From the NCBI GenBank assembly GCA_018894655.1, contig JAHIPE010000263.1:1-8916 (forward strand): a stretch of DNA of 8,916 nucleotides, in the 5' to 3' direction. Below the pieces are notes generated by a model. It did no database searches. It saw only the letters and a list, made by a program, of their open reading frames with translations, and had not been told where the DNA came from. Positions within the stretch are counted from its first letter, which is position 1. Each line of letters starts with the position of its first letter. The DNA is from Actinomycetota bacterium. GTDB lineage: Bacteria > Actinomycetota > Geothermincolia > Fen-727 > Anoxymicrobiaceae. A program made the translations under genes and the position numbers. Below are positions 1 through 7,510 of the stretch, in pieces.

Positions 1-2
1 GC

Positions 3-3000
3 GGCCGGGGCATCTATGAGGTTTTTCGGGAAGACCAACTGGAAGACGCTTTCCACAAGGCGTCAATGCTCGCCCAGGCATCCTTCCATAACCCGAATCT
101 GTACGTCGAACGGTTGCTGAAATCGGTTCGGCACATAGAGATACAAGTCGTGGCTGACCAGCACGGAAACGTATTTGCCTTCGACGAACGAGACTGTTCG
201 GTTCAGCGCAACCATCAGAAGCTGGTTGAAATTACCCCGTCACCCTGGCCTGGAATGACGCCGCAGCTTCGCCGGCGCCTCAAGGATTACGCCGTAGCGC
301 TGGTGAAGGAAGCCGGTTACTACTCCTTGGCCACGGTTGAGTTCCTGGTAGACCCCGAGGGTGAACCTTACCTGATCGAAGTAAACACCCGGCTCCAGGT
401 CGAGCACGGGATCACTGAATGCCGGTACGGGGTCGACCTCGTGGAGGAGCAGATCGCTATAGCCTTCGGCGCGGAACTGCGGTTCAAAGAGGAGCAGACC
501 CGGCCGGTCAATCACGCCATGCAAGTACGCGTCAATTGCGAGAATCCCCAGGAAGGTTTCTCGCCGAATTCCGGCCTGATCACACGCTACATCTCCCCCG
601 GCGGACCGGGTGTGCGCCTGGACTCGTGTGTTACGGCCGGGTACCAGTTCCCGCCCCAGTATGATTCCGCCGCCTCCCTGCTGATCTCCTACGGGCAAAG
701 CTGGGAAAAGGCCCTGGGGATCATGGATCGGGCCCTGAACGAATACGTCATCGGCGGGCTGAAGACGACCATAAACTTCCATCGCAAGATAATAAACCAC
801 CCCATGTTTCGCTCGGGACAATTCGACACCCAGCATGTCGATACCACTCCGGAGTTGATGCAGTACAGGGACAGCGAGCCGGAAGCCCTGCGTCTTTCGC
901 AGTTGGCAGCCGAGATATCGGCCAGGGGCTACAATCCCTTTGTTCAGTTGGGCGAGTACCGGGGCCCTTCCGACCTTCGCATAGGACCATTTCAGCCCGT
1001 GTTGCCGGACTCAGGGGAAGCGCCGAAGCCGCCGGTATATCCCAGGGGCGACCGCAGAGCCCTGCTGGATTACCTTCGGGACTCGGGCCATGTCCATTTT
1101 ACCGACACCACCCCCCGGGACACCACCCAGTCCAACAGCGGCAACCGGTTCCGGCTGGCCGAGGACCGGATCATCGGTCCCTATCTGGACCGGTGCGGGT
1201 TCTTCTCCATTGAAAATGGAGGCGGCGCCCATTTTCACGTGGCAATGCTGGCCAACATGACTTATCCTTTCGACGAGGCGAGGCAGTGGAACCGTTTCGC
1301 CCCTACCACCCCCAAGCAGATACTGGTGCGCTCCACGAACCTCCTGGGCTACAAGCCCCAGCCCAGGAACCTCATGCGGTTGACCGGCGAGATGATCTGT
1401 GAGCACTATGACGTGGTTCGCTGCTTCGACTTCTTGAACCATGTGGAGAATATGCGGCCTCTGGCAGAGGTAGTGATGAACTCCCCGGGCAATGTATTCG
1501 AGCCGGCTGTATCCCTTTCATGGGCCGACGGCTTCGATGTTCCACATTATGTGAGCGTGCTGGATGAAATCGTGCAGATGGTAGTCGATGTCACTGGACT
1601 GAGTCGAGAGCGAGCCTCGGAGAACTTCATCATCGGCCTGAAGGACATGGCCGGAGTCTGCCCCCCGCGTTTTATCAGGGCGCTGGTTCAGGCCATCCGC
1701 GAGAGGTATCCAGCTCTGGTAATCCACTATCACCGGCACTTCACCGATGGTCTGTTCGTTCCGGCGGTAGGAGCCGCCGCCGAGGCCGGTGCTCATATCG
1801 TGGATACGGCCATAGGTGCTTCTGTGCGGTGGTACGGACAGGGTGACGTACTGGCCACGGCGGCGTACATCGAGGACGAGTTGGGGTTGAAAACCAACCT
1901 GGACAAGGACATGATTCGCAACTGCGATTTCGTGCTCAAGCAGATCATGCCTTACTATGACCGGTACGCGGCCCCGTATTTCCAGGGCGTAGACCACGAC
2001 GTGGTGCTGCACGGCATGCCCGGCGGGGCCACGTCGTCCTCCCAGGAAGGCGCGCTGAAACAGGGGTATATACACCTTTTGCCGTATGCTCTCAGCTTCC
2101 TGGCCGGAACGCGTCGTGTCGTTCGGTATCACGACGTCACGCCTGGTTCCCAGATAACCTGGAACATTGCCTTTCTTGCCGTGACCAGCGCGTTCAAACG
2201 AGGCGGGATCCAGGAGGTGGAGCACCTTCTCAACGTGCTGGACACGGTGGTTCGCGTTCCCGAACAAGACCTGCCTGACGCGTTTCGAGCCGATCGCCTG
2301 CTGCTTTACCGGGATGCCAACGACGCTTTTCGCGACCTGTTGCTCGGGAAGTTCGGCCGGCTGCCCCTGGGGTTTCCGCCTGATTGGGTCTACGAGAGCG
2401 CCTTCGGCGAATCGTTCAGGCAGTCTCTCCAGCAACGCACGGAGCATTCGCCCCTCGTGGACCTTCGGGACACGGACATCGAACAAGAGCGCGATATGTT
2501 GACCGAGCAGTTGGGGCGGAACCCCTCCGACGAGGAACTCGTAATATACTTGAATCATCCCGGTGACGCACTAAAAACCATGAAGTTCGTGGAGGACTTC
2601 GGAGACCCCAACCTGCTGCCTCTCGATCTATGGTTCGAAGGTCTGGTGCCCGGCCGGGAACTCAACTTCACCGACAGCAATGACAAGCCGCACGTGATGT
2701 CTATCATCCACATATCCGAAAAGGATAGCCAGGGGATTAGCCAGGTGCGCTACACCCTCAACGGGGAAATTTTTACACACCCGGTCAAGGTGGCCGAGGC
2801 CACTGGCAGAGAGCCCGAGCAATTGGAGTTGGTGGACAAGGAGAACCCTTACCACGCGGGAGCGCCCAGCAACGGTGATCTGTGGGTCATGTATGTTCGC
2901 CCGGGCGACGTGGTTAGTAAAGGCGATGAGCTTTTCAACATAACAATCATGAAGCAGGAAATGGCTGTTCTTTCGACAGTGGACGGGATCGTCAAAAGAG

Positions 3001-3173
3001 TCTTGAAGTTTGCCGACTACAAGAATGACAAGAAAATGGTCTCGGTCCATGAAGGCGAGTTGATCGTGGAACTGGGCCCGGTCCCCCGGACGTGCCCCGG
3101 GTGCGGATATCCAGTGACGGGGGAGGATTTTCAATTCTGCCCGCAGTGCAGCCAGCGCCTGCCCGGGGAATAA
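3..3173 (+). CDS. pyc: Pyruvate carboxylase-type biotin enzyme with C-terminal zinc ribbon (5' end outside window)
   Basis: Probably carboxylates pyruvate to oxaloacetate in the cytoplasm, using ATP, bicarbonate and biotin (anaplerosis or gluconeogenesis). 1056 residues are visible, counted from the codon at 3. The frame is open to the left edge at the ATP-grasp glycine loop (GRGIYEVF), so by family comparison about 165 N-terminal residues are missing. Biotin carboxylase: E-x-NTRLQVEH catalytic strand, then RVNCENP and GGPGVR. Carboxyltransferase from about residue 360: TPRDTTQS (metal ligand D373, substrate Q376), R443 in RSTN, K547 in KDMAG (carbamylated lysine position), HRH metal ligands H577 and H579, T713 in VTPGS. 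These match the 2-oxoacid site of pyruvate carboxylases. Biotinyl domain: lysine K984 in IMKQEM. Odd: MKQ instead of MKM, HGMPGGATSSS where EIPGGQYTN is usual, and a C-terminal ribbon with CPGC and CPQC (C1031, C1034, C1046, C1049). Another 2-oxoacid substrate cannot be excluded. bioY follows on the same strand. Confidence 0.9.
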   Translation, partial: GRGIYEVFREDQLEDAFHKASMLAQASFHNPNLYVERLLKSVRHIEIQVVADQHGNVFAFDERDCSVQRNHQKLVEITPSPWPGMTPQLRRRLKDYAVALVKEAGYYSLATVEFLVDPEGEPYLIEVNTRLQVEHGITECRYGVDLVEEQIAIAFGAELRFKEEQTRPVNHAMQVRVNCENPQEGFSPNSGLITRYISPGGPGVRLDSCVTAGYQFPPQYDSAASLLISYGQSWEKALGIMDRALNEYVIGGLKTTINFHRKIINHPMFRSGQFDTQHVDTTPELMQYRDSEPEALRLSQLAAEISARGYNPFVQLGEYRGPSDLRIGPFQPVLPDSGEAPKPPVYPRGDRRALLDYLRDSGHVHFTDTTPRDTTQSNSGNRFRLAEDRIIGPYLDRCGFFSIENGGGAHFHVAMLANMTYPFDEARQWNRFAPTTPKQILVRSTNLLGYKPQPRNLMRLTGEMICEHYDVVRCFDFLNHVENMRPLAEVVMNSPGNVFEPAVSLSWADGFDVPHYVSVLDEIVQMVVDVTGLSRERASENFIIGLKDMAGVCPPRFIRALVQAIRERYPALVIHYHRHFTDGLFVPAVGAAAEAGAHIVDTAIGASVRWYGQGDVLATAAYIEDELGLKTNLDKDMIRNCDFVLKQIMPYYDRYAAPYFQGVDHDVVLHGMPGGATSSSQEGALKQGYIHLLPYALSFLAGTRRVVRYHDVTPGSQITWNIAFLAVTSAFKRGGIQEVEHLLNVLDTVVRVPEQDLPDAFRADRLLLYRDANDAFRDLLLGKFGRLPLGFPPDWVYESAFGESFRQSLQQRTEHSPLVDLRDTDIEQERDMLTEQLGRNPSDEELVIYLNHPGDALKTMKFVEDFGDPNLLPLDLWFEGLVPGRELNFTDSNDKPHVMSIIHISEKDSQGISQVRYTLNGEIFTHPVKVAEATGREPEQLELVDKENPYHAGAPSNGDLWVMYVRPGDVVSKGDELFNITIMKQEMAVLSTVDGIVKRVLKFADYKNDKKMVSVHEGELIVELGPVPRTCPGCGYPVTGEDFQFCPQCSQRLPGE

Positions 3174-3241
3174 CCTCTCTATCGGTAACCATGCAGCCCG
3201 TTTCCAATTCAACCCCATAGCAAGGCAACTCGCTTTCCCCG

Positions 3242-3269
3242 TTGACACGCCGCCCTGCTGGTGAATAAT
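3242..3269 (+). promoter_or_regulatory. Sigma-70-type promoter for bioY
   Basis: A perfect -35 TTGACA (3242-3247) is followed after 16 bp by AATAAT (3264-3269), five of six matches to the -10 consensus. Transcription would start near 3276, about 20 nt before the bioY start codon. This suggests that bioY can be transcribed independently of the carboxylase gene. I see no clear terminator between the two genes, so readthrough is also possible. Confidence 0.65.
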
Positions 3270-3296
3270 GGATGCAAACAACAAGGGTAGGGCGCC

Positions 3297-3893
3297 ATGC
3301 TTGAAGCTCAAGGGATGATGACCGAATTCGATATCACGGAGAGTCGCGTGAGGGTGTTTTGTCTTTGTGTTTGCTTCGCCGCGCTCACCGGACTCGGCGC
3401 CTGGCTGAGGATCCCGATCCTACCGGTACCGGTGACCCTGCAGGTTTTTTTCGTCCTCCTCTCCGGACTTGCTCTAGGACCACGCTTGGGGGCGGCAAGT
3501 CAGCTTCTCTATATCTCCGCAGGCTTATGCGGGTTGCCGGTCTTCGCGGCTTTCCCGCATGCCGGACCCGCGGTGCTCTTGGGCCCCACCGGCGGTTACC
3601 TCCTGGGCTTTCCAGTTGCCGCGGGCATCACCGGTTGGGTCGGTGAGCGTCTGGGCGGAAGAAACGGTAATGGGATTTGGGCATGCATCGTCGCCTGCGG
3701 GGGCGGCCTCCTCGCGATCTACGCCGTTGGCGCCGGGTGGCTTGCGGTGTGGCTCCAAATGCATGACAAGAGCGCACTCCAGGCTTTTTCTCTTGGAATC
3801 AAGCCTTTCATACTCGTAGATTCCCTCAAGGCCCTCGCAGCAGCAGGAATCGGGGTCGCCACCGGGCTCAGATTCTCGAGGATGTTCCGATGA
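3297..3893 (+). CDS. bioY: BioY, biotin-binding S component of an ECF transporter
   Basis: Membrane protein of 198 residues, the usual BioY size, that captures biotin for uptake. Family signatures: IPILPVPVTLQVFFVLLSG (residues 39-57), LGPRLGAASQLLY (60-72), GLPVFA (79-84), the GPTGGYLLGFP block (96-106), and a C-terminal IKPFILVDSLKALAA segment (168-182) resembling the conserved PF-x-x-x-D-x-x-K region of BioY. About five to six hydrophobic segments are visible. The ATG at 3297 is chosen because an AAGGG Shine-Dalgarno (3283-3287) lies 9 nt upstream; ATGs at 3315 and 3318 have AAGGG directly against them, too close to serve. No EcfA/EcfT energizing genes are adjacent, so it either uses a shared module elsewhere or works alone, as some solitary BioY proteins are reported to do. 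Its place just downstream of a biotin enzyme supports the call. Confidence 0.93.
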   Translation: MLEAQGMMTEFDITESRVRVFCLCVCFAALTGLGAWLRIPILPVPVTLQVFFVLLSGLALGPRLGAASQLLYISAGLCGLPVFAAFPHAGPAVLLGPTGGYLLGFPVAAGITGWVGERLGGRNGNGIWACIVACGGGLLAIYAVGAGWLAVWLQMHDKSALQAFSLGIKPFILVDSLKALAAAGIGVATGLRFSRMFR

Positions 3894-4332
3894 ACACTGC
3901 GCCGGTGGCAACACGACGGGAAAAAGCGATCGATAGCGATAGCCGATATACCGCTCAGGGGTGCTCACCAGTCCCTGCGGAGGACCTCGCCCGTCGAGAG
4001 AATATTTTAGTACAGCCATTCATAAATACGGTAGCATACCCTCAAGCTGTTTTATGTTTGAGCCGCGTCTCTCAGGCGCGGATCTGTTGTCGCCACGGGC
4101 GGCCTGAGAGACCGCCCTCAAGCGGGGGGGGGGAAGTAACGAAAGAGGCTTGGCAGCGACGGTCGGTTGATGTGATACGTAACCGTAATTATGGATTGGA
4201 GTACTTAGTCGCCGGCAGCCGTCGGTGACGCCCCAGCGATGTAGCCTCCAGTTGAAAGAGGGGAGTTCCCAGGAGAAGAGGGGCGGCGAAACGCTTGGAC
4301 TGCTAATTTCCTTTGAAACCGCGAAGAATCGC
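3894..4332. other. Gene-poor spacer between bioY and the tRNA
   Basis: About 440 bp with no convincing gene. A 112-codon frame (3890-4228) overlaps the bioY stop by four bases, but its product has no recognisable domain and biased, random-looking composition, and it runs through the inverted repeat and the poly-G tract. The region holds a long imperfect inverted repeat (4058-4121) and ten consecutive G (4124-4133). No rho-independent terminator with a T tract is visible behind either bioY or the tRNA. Confidence 0.6.
4058..4121. repeat. Large inverted repeat, hairpin-forming
   Basis: GTCTCTCAGGC (4067-4077) and GCCTGAGAGAC (4102-4112) are perfect 11-bp arms. After a 4/4 mismatch they continue as TTGAG (4058-4062) with CTCAA (4117-4121), around a 24-nt loop. 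A second CTCAA at 4041-4045 could compete for the same TTGAG. No T tract follows on either strand, so this is not a standard terminator. It may be a structured RNA or a protein-binding dyad; the function is unknown. Confidence 0.7.
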
Positions 4333-4408
4333 TGGTGGGCCCAGCAGGACTCGAACCTGCGACACGCGGATTATGAGTCCGCTGCTCTGCCAACTGAGCT
4401 ATGGGCCC
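4333..4408 (-). tRNA. tRNA with anticodon CAT (Met elongator or lysidine-type Ile2)
   Basis: Read on the minus strand, a complete 76-nt cloverleaf is present. Acceptor GGGCCCA pairs with TGGGCCC, the D arm is GCTC/GAGC, the anticodon arm GCGGA/TCCGC carries loop CTCATAA with anticodon CAT (complement of 4373-4375), the T arm contains GGTTCGAGTCC, the discriminator is A and the CCA end is encoded (4335-4333). A CAT tRNA can be initiator Met, elongator Met or Ile2. A fully paired acceptor end argues against a typical initiator. The C4-G69 and C5-G68 pairs and general likeness to E. coli ileX favour Ile2 (a TilS substrate), but elongator Met is not excluded. Confidence 0.95.
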
Positions 4409-4435
4409 ATGATTGCTGCATGAATCACATCCACT

Positions 4436-4468
4436 ATTGTACCTGTTTCTGTAATATATTGAACAGGT
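4436..4468 (-). promoter_or_regulatory. Candidate tRNA promoter with overlapping dyad
   Basis: On the minus strand TACAAT (complement of 4436-4441) is a good -10 about 30 nt before the tRNA. The -35 is weak (TTCAAT-like, 4458-4463). A perfect 7-bp inverted repeat, ACCTGTT (4441-4447) and AACAGGT (4462-4468) with a 14-nt AT-rich spacer, fills the promoter spacer and touches the -10. It also lies just beyond the histidine kinase stop, but no T tract follows, so it is not a standard terminator. Confidence 0.4.
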
Positions 4469-4506
4469 AAGGCTGGCAGGAGGAAACCGCGACTGAGAGA
4501 CGCCGG

Positions 4507-5943
4507 TCAATCGGCGGGTTTGTAGTAGCGGGGGATCTCGAAGTAGAAGGTGGAGCCTTTGCCCTCTACGGTCTCGAACCAGATCCGGCCGCCCTGCGCC
4601 TCCACCAGGCCCCTGCAGAGAGCAAGCCCCATGCCCGACCCCTTCTCGGGCGGGTGCTCCCCGGGGTAATCGTACCTGGCAAACTTCTCGAAGACCTCAT
4701 CCTCAAACTCCTCCGAGATGCCGACCCCGGTGTCCTTTACCCCGAAGCGCAGCTTATCACCGTCTTCCCCGGCGGACACCACTATGCCCCCCGACCTGGT
4801 GTACTTGATCGCGTTCCCCACCAGGTTCTCTAGCACCCTCAGGATCAACTGGGGGTCTACGAACGCGCTCAACTCCCCTTCCGGCATCTCCGCCGAGAGG
4901 CTCAAGCCTTTCTTGCTTGCAAGCGGCTCGTAGAGCCGCACCGTCTTGTTGACCAGGTCGCGCGCGTCCATGTCCTTTGGCTTGAACGCAAGATCGCCGG
5001 CCTCCAGGCGGGTGAGGTCCAGCAGGTTGTTAAGGAGGTCGACGAGCCGGGAGCTTCCGCTCCTCGCCACCTCGAGGAGCAACATCTCGTCATCGTCCAG
5101 CTTGGGGGCAAGCACCTTCTCGGCTGTCTGGATCGCAATGGACACCGCGTTTACCGGGCTTCTCAGCTCGTGGGAAGCGAGCTGAATAAAATCCATCTTC
5201 AGACGGTTAGCCTCCTGCAGCTCGACGTTCAGCTTGACCAGCGACTCCTCCATCTCCTGGCGAAGTAGCTTGCGCTTCTTGTTGTTGTGGCTCCATATAA
5301 TCCACTGCAGGGAGGCGAGGACAAGCAGCGCCGCCGCCAGGGCATTGAAGATGACTCCCATACGCCTGGTCTCCTCGAAGGAGCCCAGGGCCCTGTCTAC
5401 ATCTACGTCGGTCCCCAGCAGGGCGATCGGCTTTCCCTTATCATCGAGCACGTACGCAGTCGCGCTTATCCAGGTACCCCACCTATCGGTAATCGGCCCT
5501 TCTATCTTCGCAACCGCGGGTTGCTTACCCTCAAAGACCAGGAAATCCTCGGGCTTTGCCTCCTCGTAGATCTCGCCGGGCGGCGAGTAGTCAGGCGAAG
5601 TCGACTCCTCGGCGTCCACCAGGAAGACAAGCTCGCCGTTCCGGGGGCGCATAAAGTAGACGAAGCGGATACTGGGGTCGGAGCGCTTGACTCGGGTCAG
5701 TTGGGCAAGGAGTCTCTCGTAGGCGGGGGTACCGATATCCTCACTGGTACCCTTGAGCGCCTCGACATCCTCGTAGTCAACCGCGGCTGCCGCGGTCTCG
5801 ACCTGCATCATCCGTACCTGGTAGTAATCCTCCTTCTGGTTGTCCGAAAGCCGGTAGGTTATCGTCAGGCCTACGGCTACGATCACGGACACCAGGCAGA
5901 GGGCCACTACGACCCTTATTATGGTTCCTTTCCAAGCGCTCAT
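4507..5943 (-). CDS. Orphan membrane sensor histidine kinase
   Basis: A sensor that autophosphorylates on histidine in response to an extracytoplasmic signal. From the chosen ATG (478 residues): TM1 about 7-30; an outside sensor segment of about 160 residues (VYFMRPRNGELVFLVDAE, then ITDRWGTWISA and GTDVDVDRA) resembling Cache/PAS-fold sensors; TM2 about 195-217; a charged coiled-coil linker 220-250; H-box ASHELRSPV with H258; N-box LVGNAIKYT (N377); G1 DTGVGIS (404-410); F-box FEKF (418-421); G2 GSGMGLAL (435-442). The ATG at 5943 is preceded by GGAG with an 8-nt spacer and starts just before TM1. The frame opens further to 6072, but that extension is hydrophilic and unlike any domain. No HAMP domain or receiver is seen, and no response regulator gene lies beside it, so its partner and output are unknown. 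Confidence 0.92.
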   Translation of the reverse strand: MSAWKGTIIRVVVALCLVSVIVAVGLTITYRLSDNQKEDYYQVRMMQVETAAAAVDYEDVEALKGTSEDIGTPAYERLLAQLTRVKRSDPSIRFVYFMRPRNGELVFLVDAEESTSPDYSPPGEIYEEAKPEDFLVFEGKQPAVAKIEGPITDRWGTWISATAYVLDDKGKPIALLGTDVDVDRALGSFEETRRMGVIFNALAAALLVLASLQWIIWSHNNKKRKLLRQEMEESLVKLNVELQEANRLKMDFIQLASHELRSPVNAVSIAIQTAEKVLAPKLDDDEMLLLEVARSGSSRLVDLLNNLLDLTRLEAGDLAFKPKDMDARDLVNKTVRLYEPLASKKGLSLSAEMPEGELSAFVDPQLILRVLENLVGNAIKYTRSGGIVVSAGEDGDKLRFGVKDTGVGISEEFEDEVFEKFARYDYPGEHPPEKGSGMGLALCRGLVEAQGGRIWFETVEGKGSTFYFEIPRYYKPAD

Positions 5944-6307
5944 CAAATGATCTCCGTTGGCGTGATCCCGCCCCCGCTCCGATGCCTGCCGGCAGCCTTG
6001 CTCTGTTGCCCCGGTACTGTTATCGGCCTTGTGACGCTTCCGGTTGACCGCGCCGCTACCCGCCGGCGTCACTGGCGAGGGCGCCTCGCAATTGCCGTTC
6101 TTGTAGGAAGATGCCGCAATTATTACTGAAAGCCAGCGTATTAATCAATGACCGGTGTCAATGCAGCCACGGCTCTAACCGGGGATGACCATGGCAGGTG
6201 TCGCGATGAGTTCATGCTGAGGGTGGTGGAGTGGCTGGCTAAGGGATAGCCGGCAGGACGGCGGCACTACGAGTCCCGGCTCGACTGTTTTCGAGATGAT
6301 CAACGAG
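5944..6307. other. Intergenic leader upstream of the histidine kinase
   Basis: These 364 bp lie between the MFS stop and the kinase start. The kinase-proximal part would be a 5' leader of about 170 nt if the promoter at 6119-6148 is used. Within it are the palindrome CTGCCGGCAG (5986-5995) and flanking arms CCGAT (5979-5983) and ATCGG (6022-6026). I do not recognise a known riboswitch. A 33-codon plus-strand frame at 6148-6249 has no ribosome binding site. No clear terminator follows the MFS gene. Confidence 0.5.
6119..6148 (-). promoter_or_regulatory. Candidate promoter for the histidine kinase
   Basis: On the minus strand TTGATT (complement of 6143-6148) and AATAAT (complement of 6119-6124) are separated by 18 bp. 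This gives four and five matches to the -35 and -10 consensus, in an AT-rich patch of GC-rich DNA. The start would be near 6112, well upstream of the kinase ATG at 5943. Confidence 0.45.
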
Positions 6308-7510
6308 CTACGTTTGCCGTGGCTCCTCGCAGAAGCTCCACAGCAAGAAGGTGGCTATCATCGCCAGGCCGGCCCCGAACAGGAACGCGGCGGCGGCCCC
6401 GTAGAGCTGCCACAGGACCCCGAATATGATGCTGGCCAGGAGCCTCGAGATTCCGTCGGTGGCGTGATAGACGCCGAACGCGGTGCCCTTCATCTCCTGG
6501 GGGGAAAGGTCGGCGACGTACGCCTTCATCACCCCCTCGGTCAGCCCGTAGAAGACCCCGTAGGCGGCCATCAGGAGCCATACCACCAGGGTGGATCCCG
6601 CGAAGGCGAACCCCAGGTATATCAGGCTGTAGAGGAAAAACCCGATTAGTAGCGTTTCCTTTCGCCCTATTCGGTCCGAGAGGATGCCCGCGGGCATCGA
6701 CACCGCGCTGTAGACCACGTTGAACGTGAGCCATATAAGGGGAATCAGTACCGGGACCATCGCCCCGCTAATGCCCGCCTGCTCGAATATATCCTGGGCC
6801 TTGAGCAACAGGAACGCGTCACTGGAGTTGCCCAGGGTGAACACCGCCACCACCATCAGCAGCATCTTGTAGCCCCTGTCGAACCCGGAGAGCCGGATCC
6901 CGGGGAATCGCACCCGCGACTTGAACGGTTGCTCCTTGAGCACGAAGAATATAAGGCAGACCGCGACCAGTCCGGGGATGAACGCGGCCAGGAATACCCA
7001 GCGGTAACGGTCGTCCCCCTGGCCGCTCAGGGCCCACATCAGCAAGAACGCCATGCCGGGACCTACTATCGCCCCCAGCGTATCCATGGCGCGGTGGAAC
7101 CCGTACGCTTTCCCCCAGATGGCCTTGTCGGTGCTCTCGGCTATCATCGCGTCACGGGGAGCGGTCCTGATTCCCTTGCCCGCCCTGTCGACGAAACGGA
7201 TCACCAGTACCTGCCATGCGGCACCGGCCGCGGCGAAGAACGGCTTGGTCAGGGCCGATAGACCGTAGCCGGCCAGTATCAGCGCCTTTCGTTTGTGAAG
7301 GCGGTCGGAGATGTACCCCGAGAAGCCCTTGAGCACGCTGGCGGTGCCCTCGGCGACCCCCTCGATTACCCCAATGGTCGCCGCCCCCGCCCCCAGGACG
7401 CTCGATAGGAATATCGGGAGCAGCGGGTATATCATCTCCGACGAGGCGTCGGTAAAGAGGCTCACCAAGCCAAGCACCTTGACAGTCCTGCCAAGCTTCT
7501 TGTCGGACAC
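6308..7510 (-). CDS. MFS transporter, probable efflux pump
   Basis: A 12-helix major facilitator carrier in the cytoplasmic membrane, 400 residues from the chosen start, the normal family length. It shows the MFS loop motif twice, GYISDRLHKRK (about residues 65-75, between helices 2 and 3) and AGILSDRIGRKE in the second half, plus DRAGKGIRTAPRD (108-120), a block shared by a bacterial drug/metabolite exporter-like subgroup. The start is set at GTG 7510, which has GGAG 8 nt upstream. A TTG at 7597 would add 29 highly acidic residues encoded by a purine-rich tract and overlap the padR end; I consider this less likely. The gene follows padR by 61 bp on the same strand, which suggests an operon in which the regulator controls export of a toxic or signalling compound. 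The substrate cannot be read from the sequence. Confidence 0.9.
   Translation of the reverse strand: MSDKKLGRTVKVLGLVSLFTDASSEMIYPLLPIFLSSVLGAGAATIGVIEGVAEGTASVLKGFSGYISDRLHKRKALILAGYGLSALTKPFFAAAGAAWQVLVIRFVDRAGKGIRTAPRDAMIAESTDKAIWGKAYGFHRAMDTLGAIVGPGMAFLLMWALSGQGDDRYRWVFLAAFIPGLVAVCLIFFVLKEQPFKSRVRFPGIRLSGFDRGYKMLLMVVAVFTLGNSSDAFLLLKAQDIFEQAGISGAMVPVLIPLIWLTFNVVYSAVSMPAGILSDRIGRKETLLIGFFLYSLIYLGFAFAGSTLVVWLLMAAYGVFYGLTEGVMKAYVADLSPQEMKGTAFGVYHATDGISRLLASIIFGVLWQLYGAAAAFLFGAGLAMIATFLLWSFCEEPRQT

Noticed and set aside
1518..2558. A 346-codon frame antisense to the carboxylase gene
   Set aside because: It is fully inside the well-conserved carboxylase and its product has no recognisable domain; long antisense frames are common in GC-rich genes.
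3241..3284. A BirA-like operator over the bioY promoter
   Set aside because: GTTG...CAAC half-sites exist, but they match only four bases each and the spacing does not fit the known operator.
3890..4228. A 112-codon frame overlapping the bioY stop by ATGA
   Set aside because: No domain, random-looking composition, and it crosses an inverted repeat and a G10 run.
4205..4510. A minus-strand frame translating to IAQLAEQRTHNPRVAGSSP
   Set aside because: This is the familiar false protein produced by translating a tRNA gene.
5944..6072. N-terminal extension of the histidine kinase to an ATG at 6072
   Set aside because: The extension is hydrophilic and of random-looking composition; the ATG at 5943 has GGAG and starts just before the first membrane helix.
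5944..6112. A c-di-GMP riboswitch in the kinase leader
   Set aside because: A GGTAGCGG stretch resembles part of the class I consensus, but the GCAAACC and GCAAAGCC cores are missing.
6148..6249. A 33-codon plus-strand frame
   Set aside because: No ribosome binding site and no recognisable product; it overlaps the kinase promoter.
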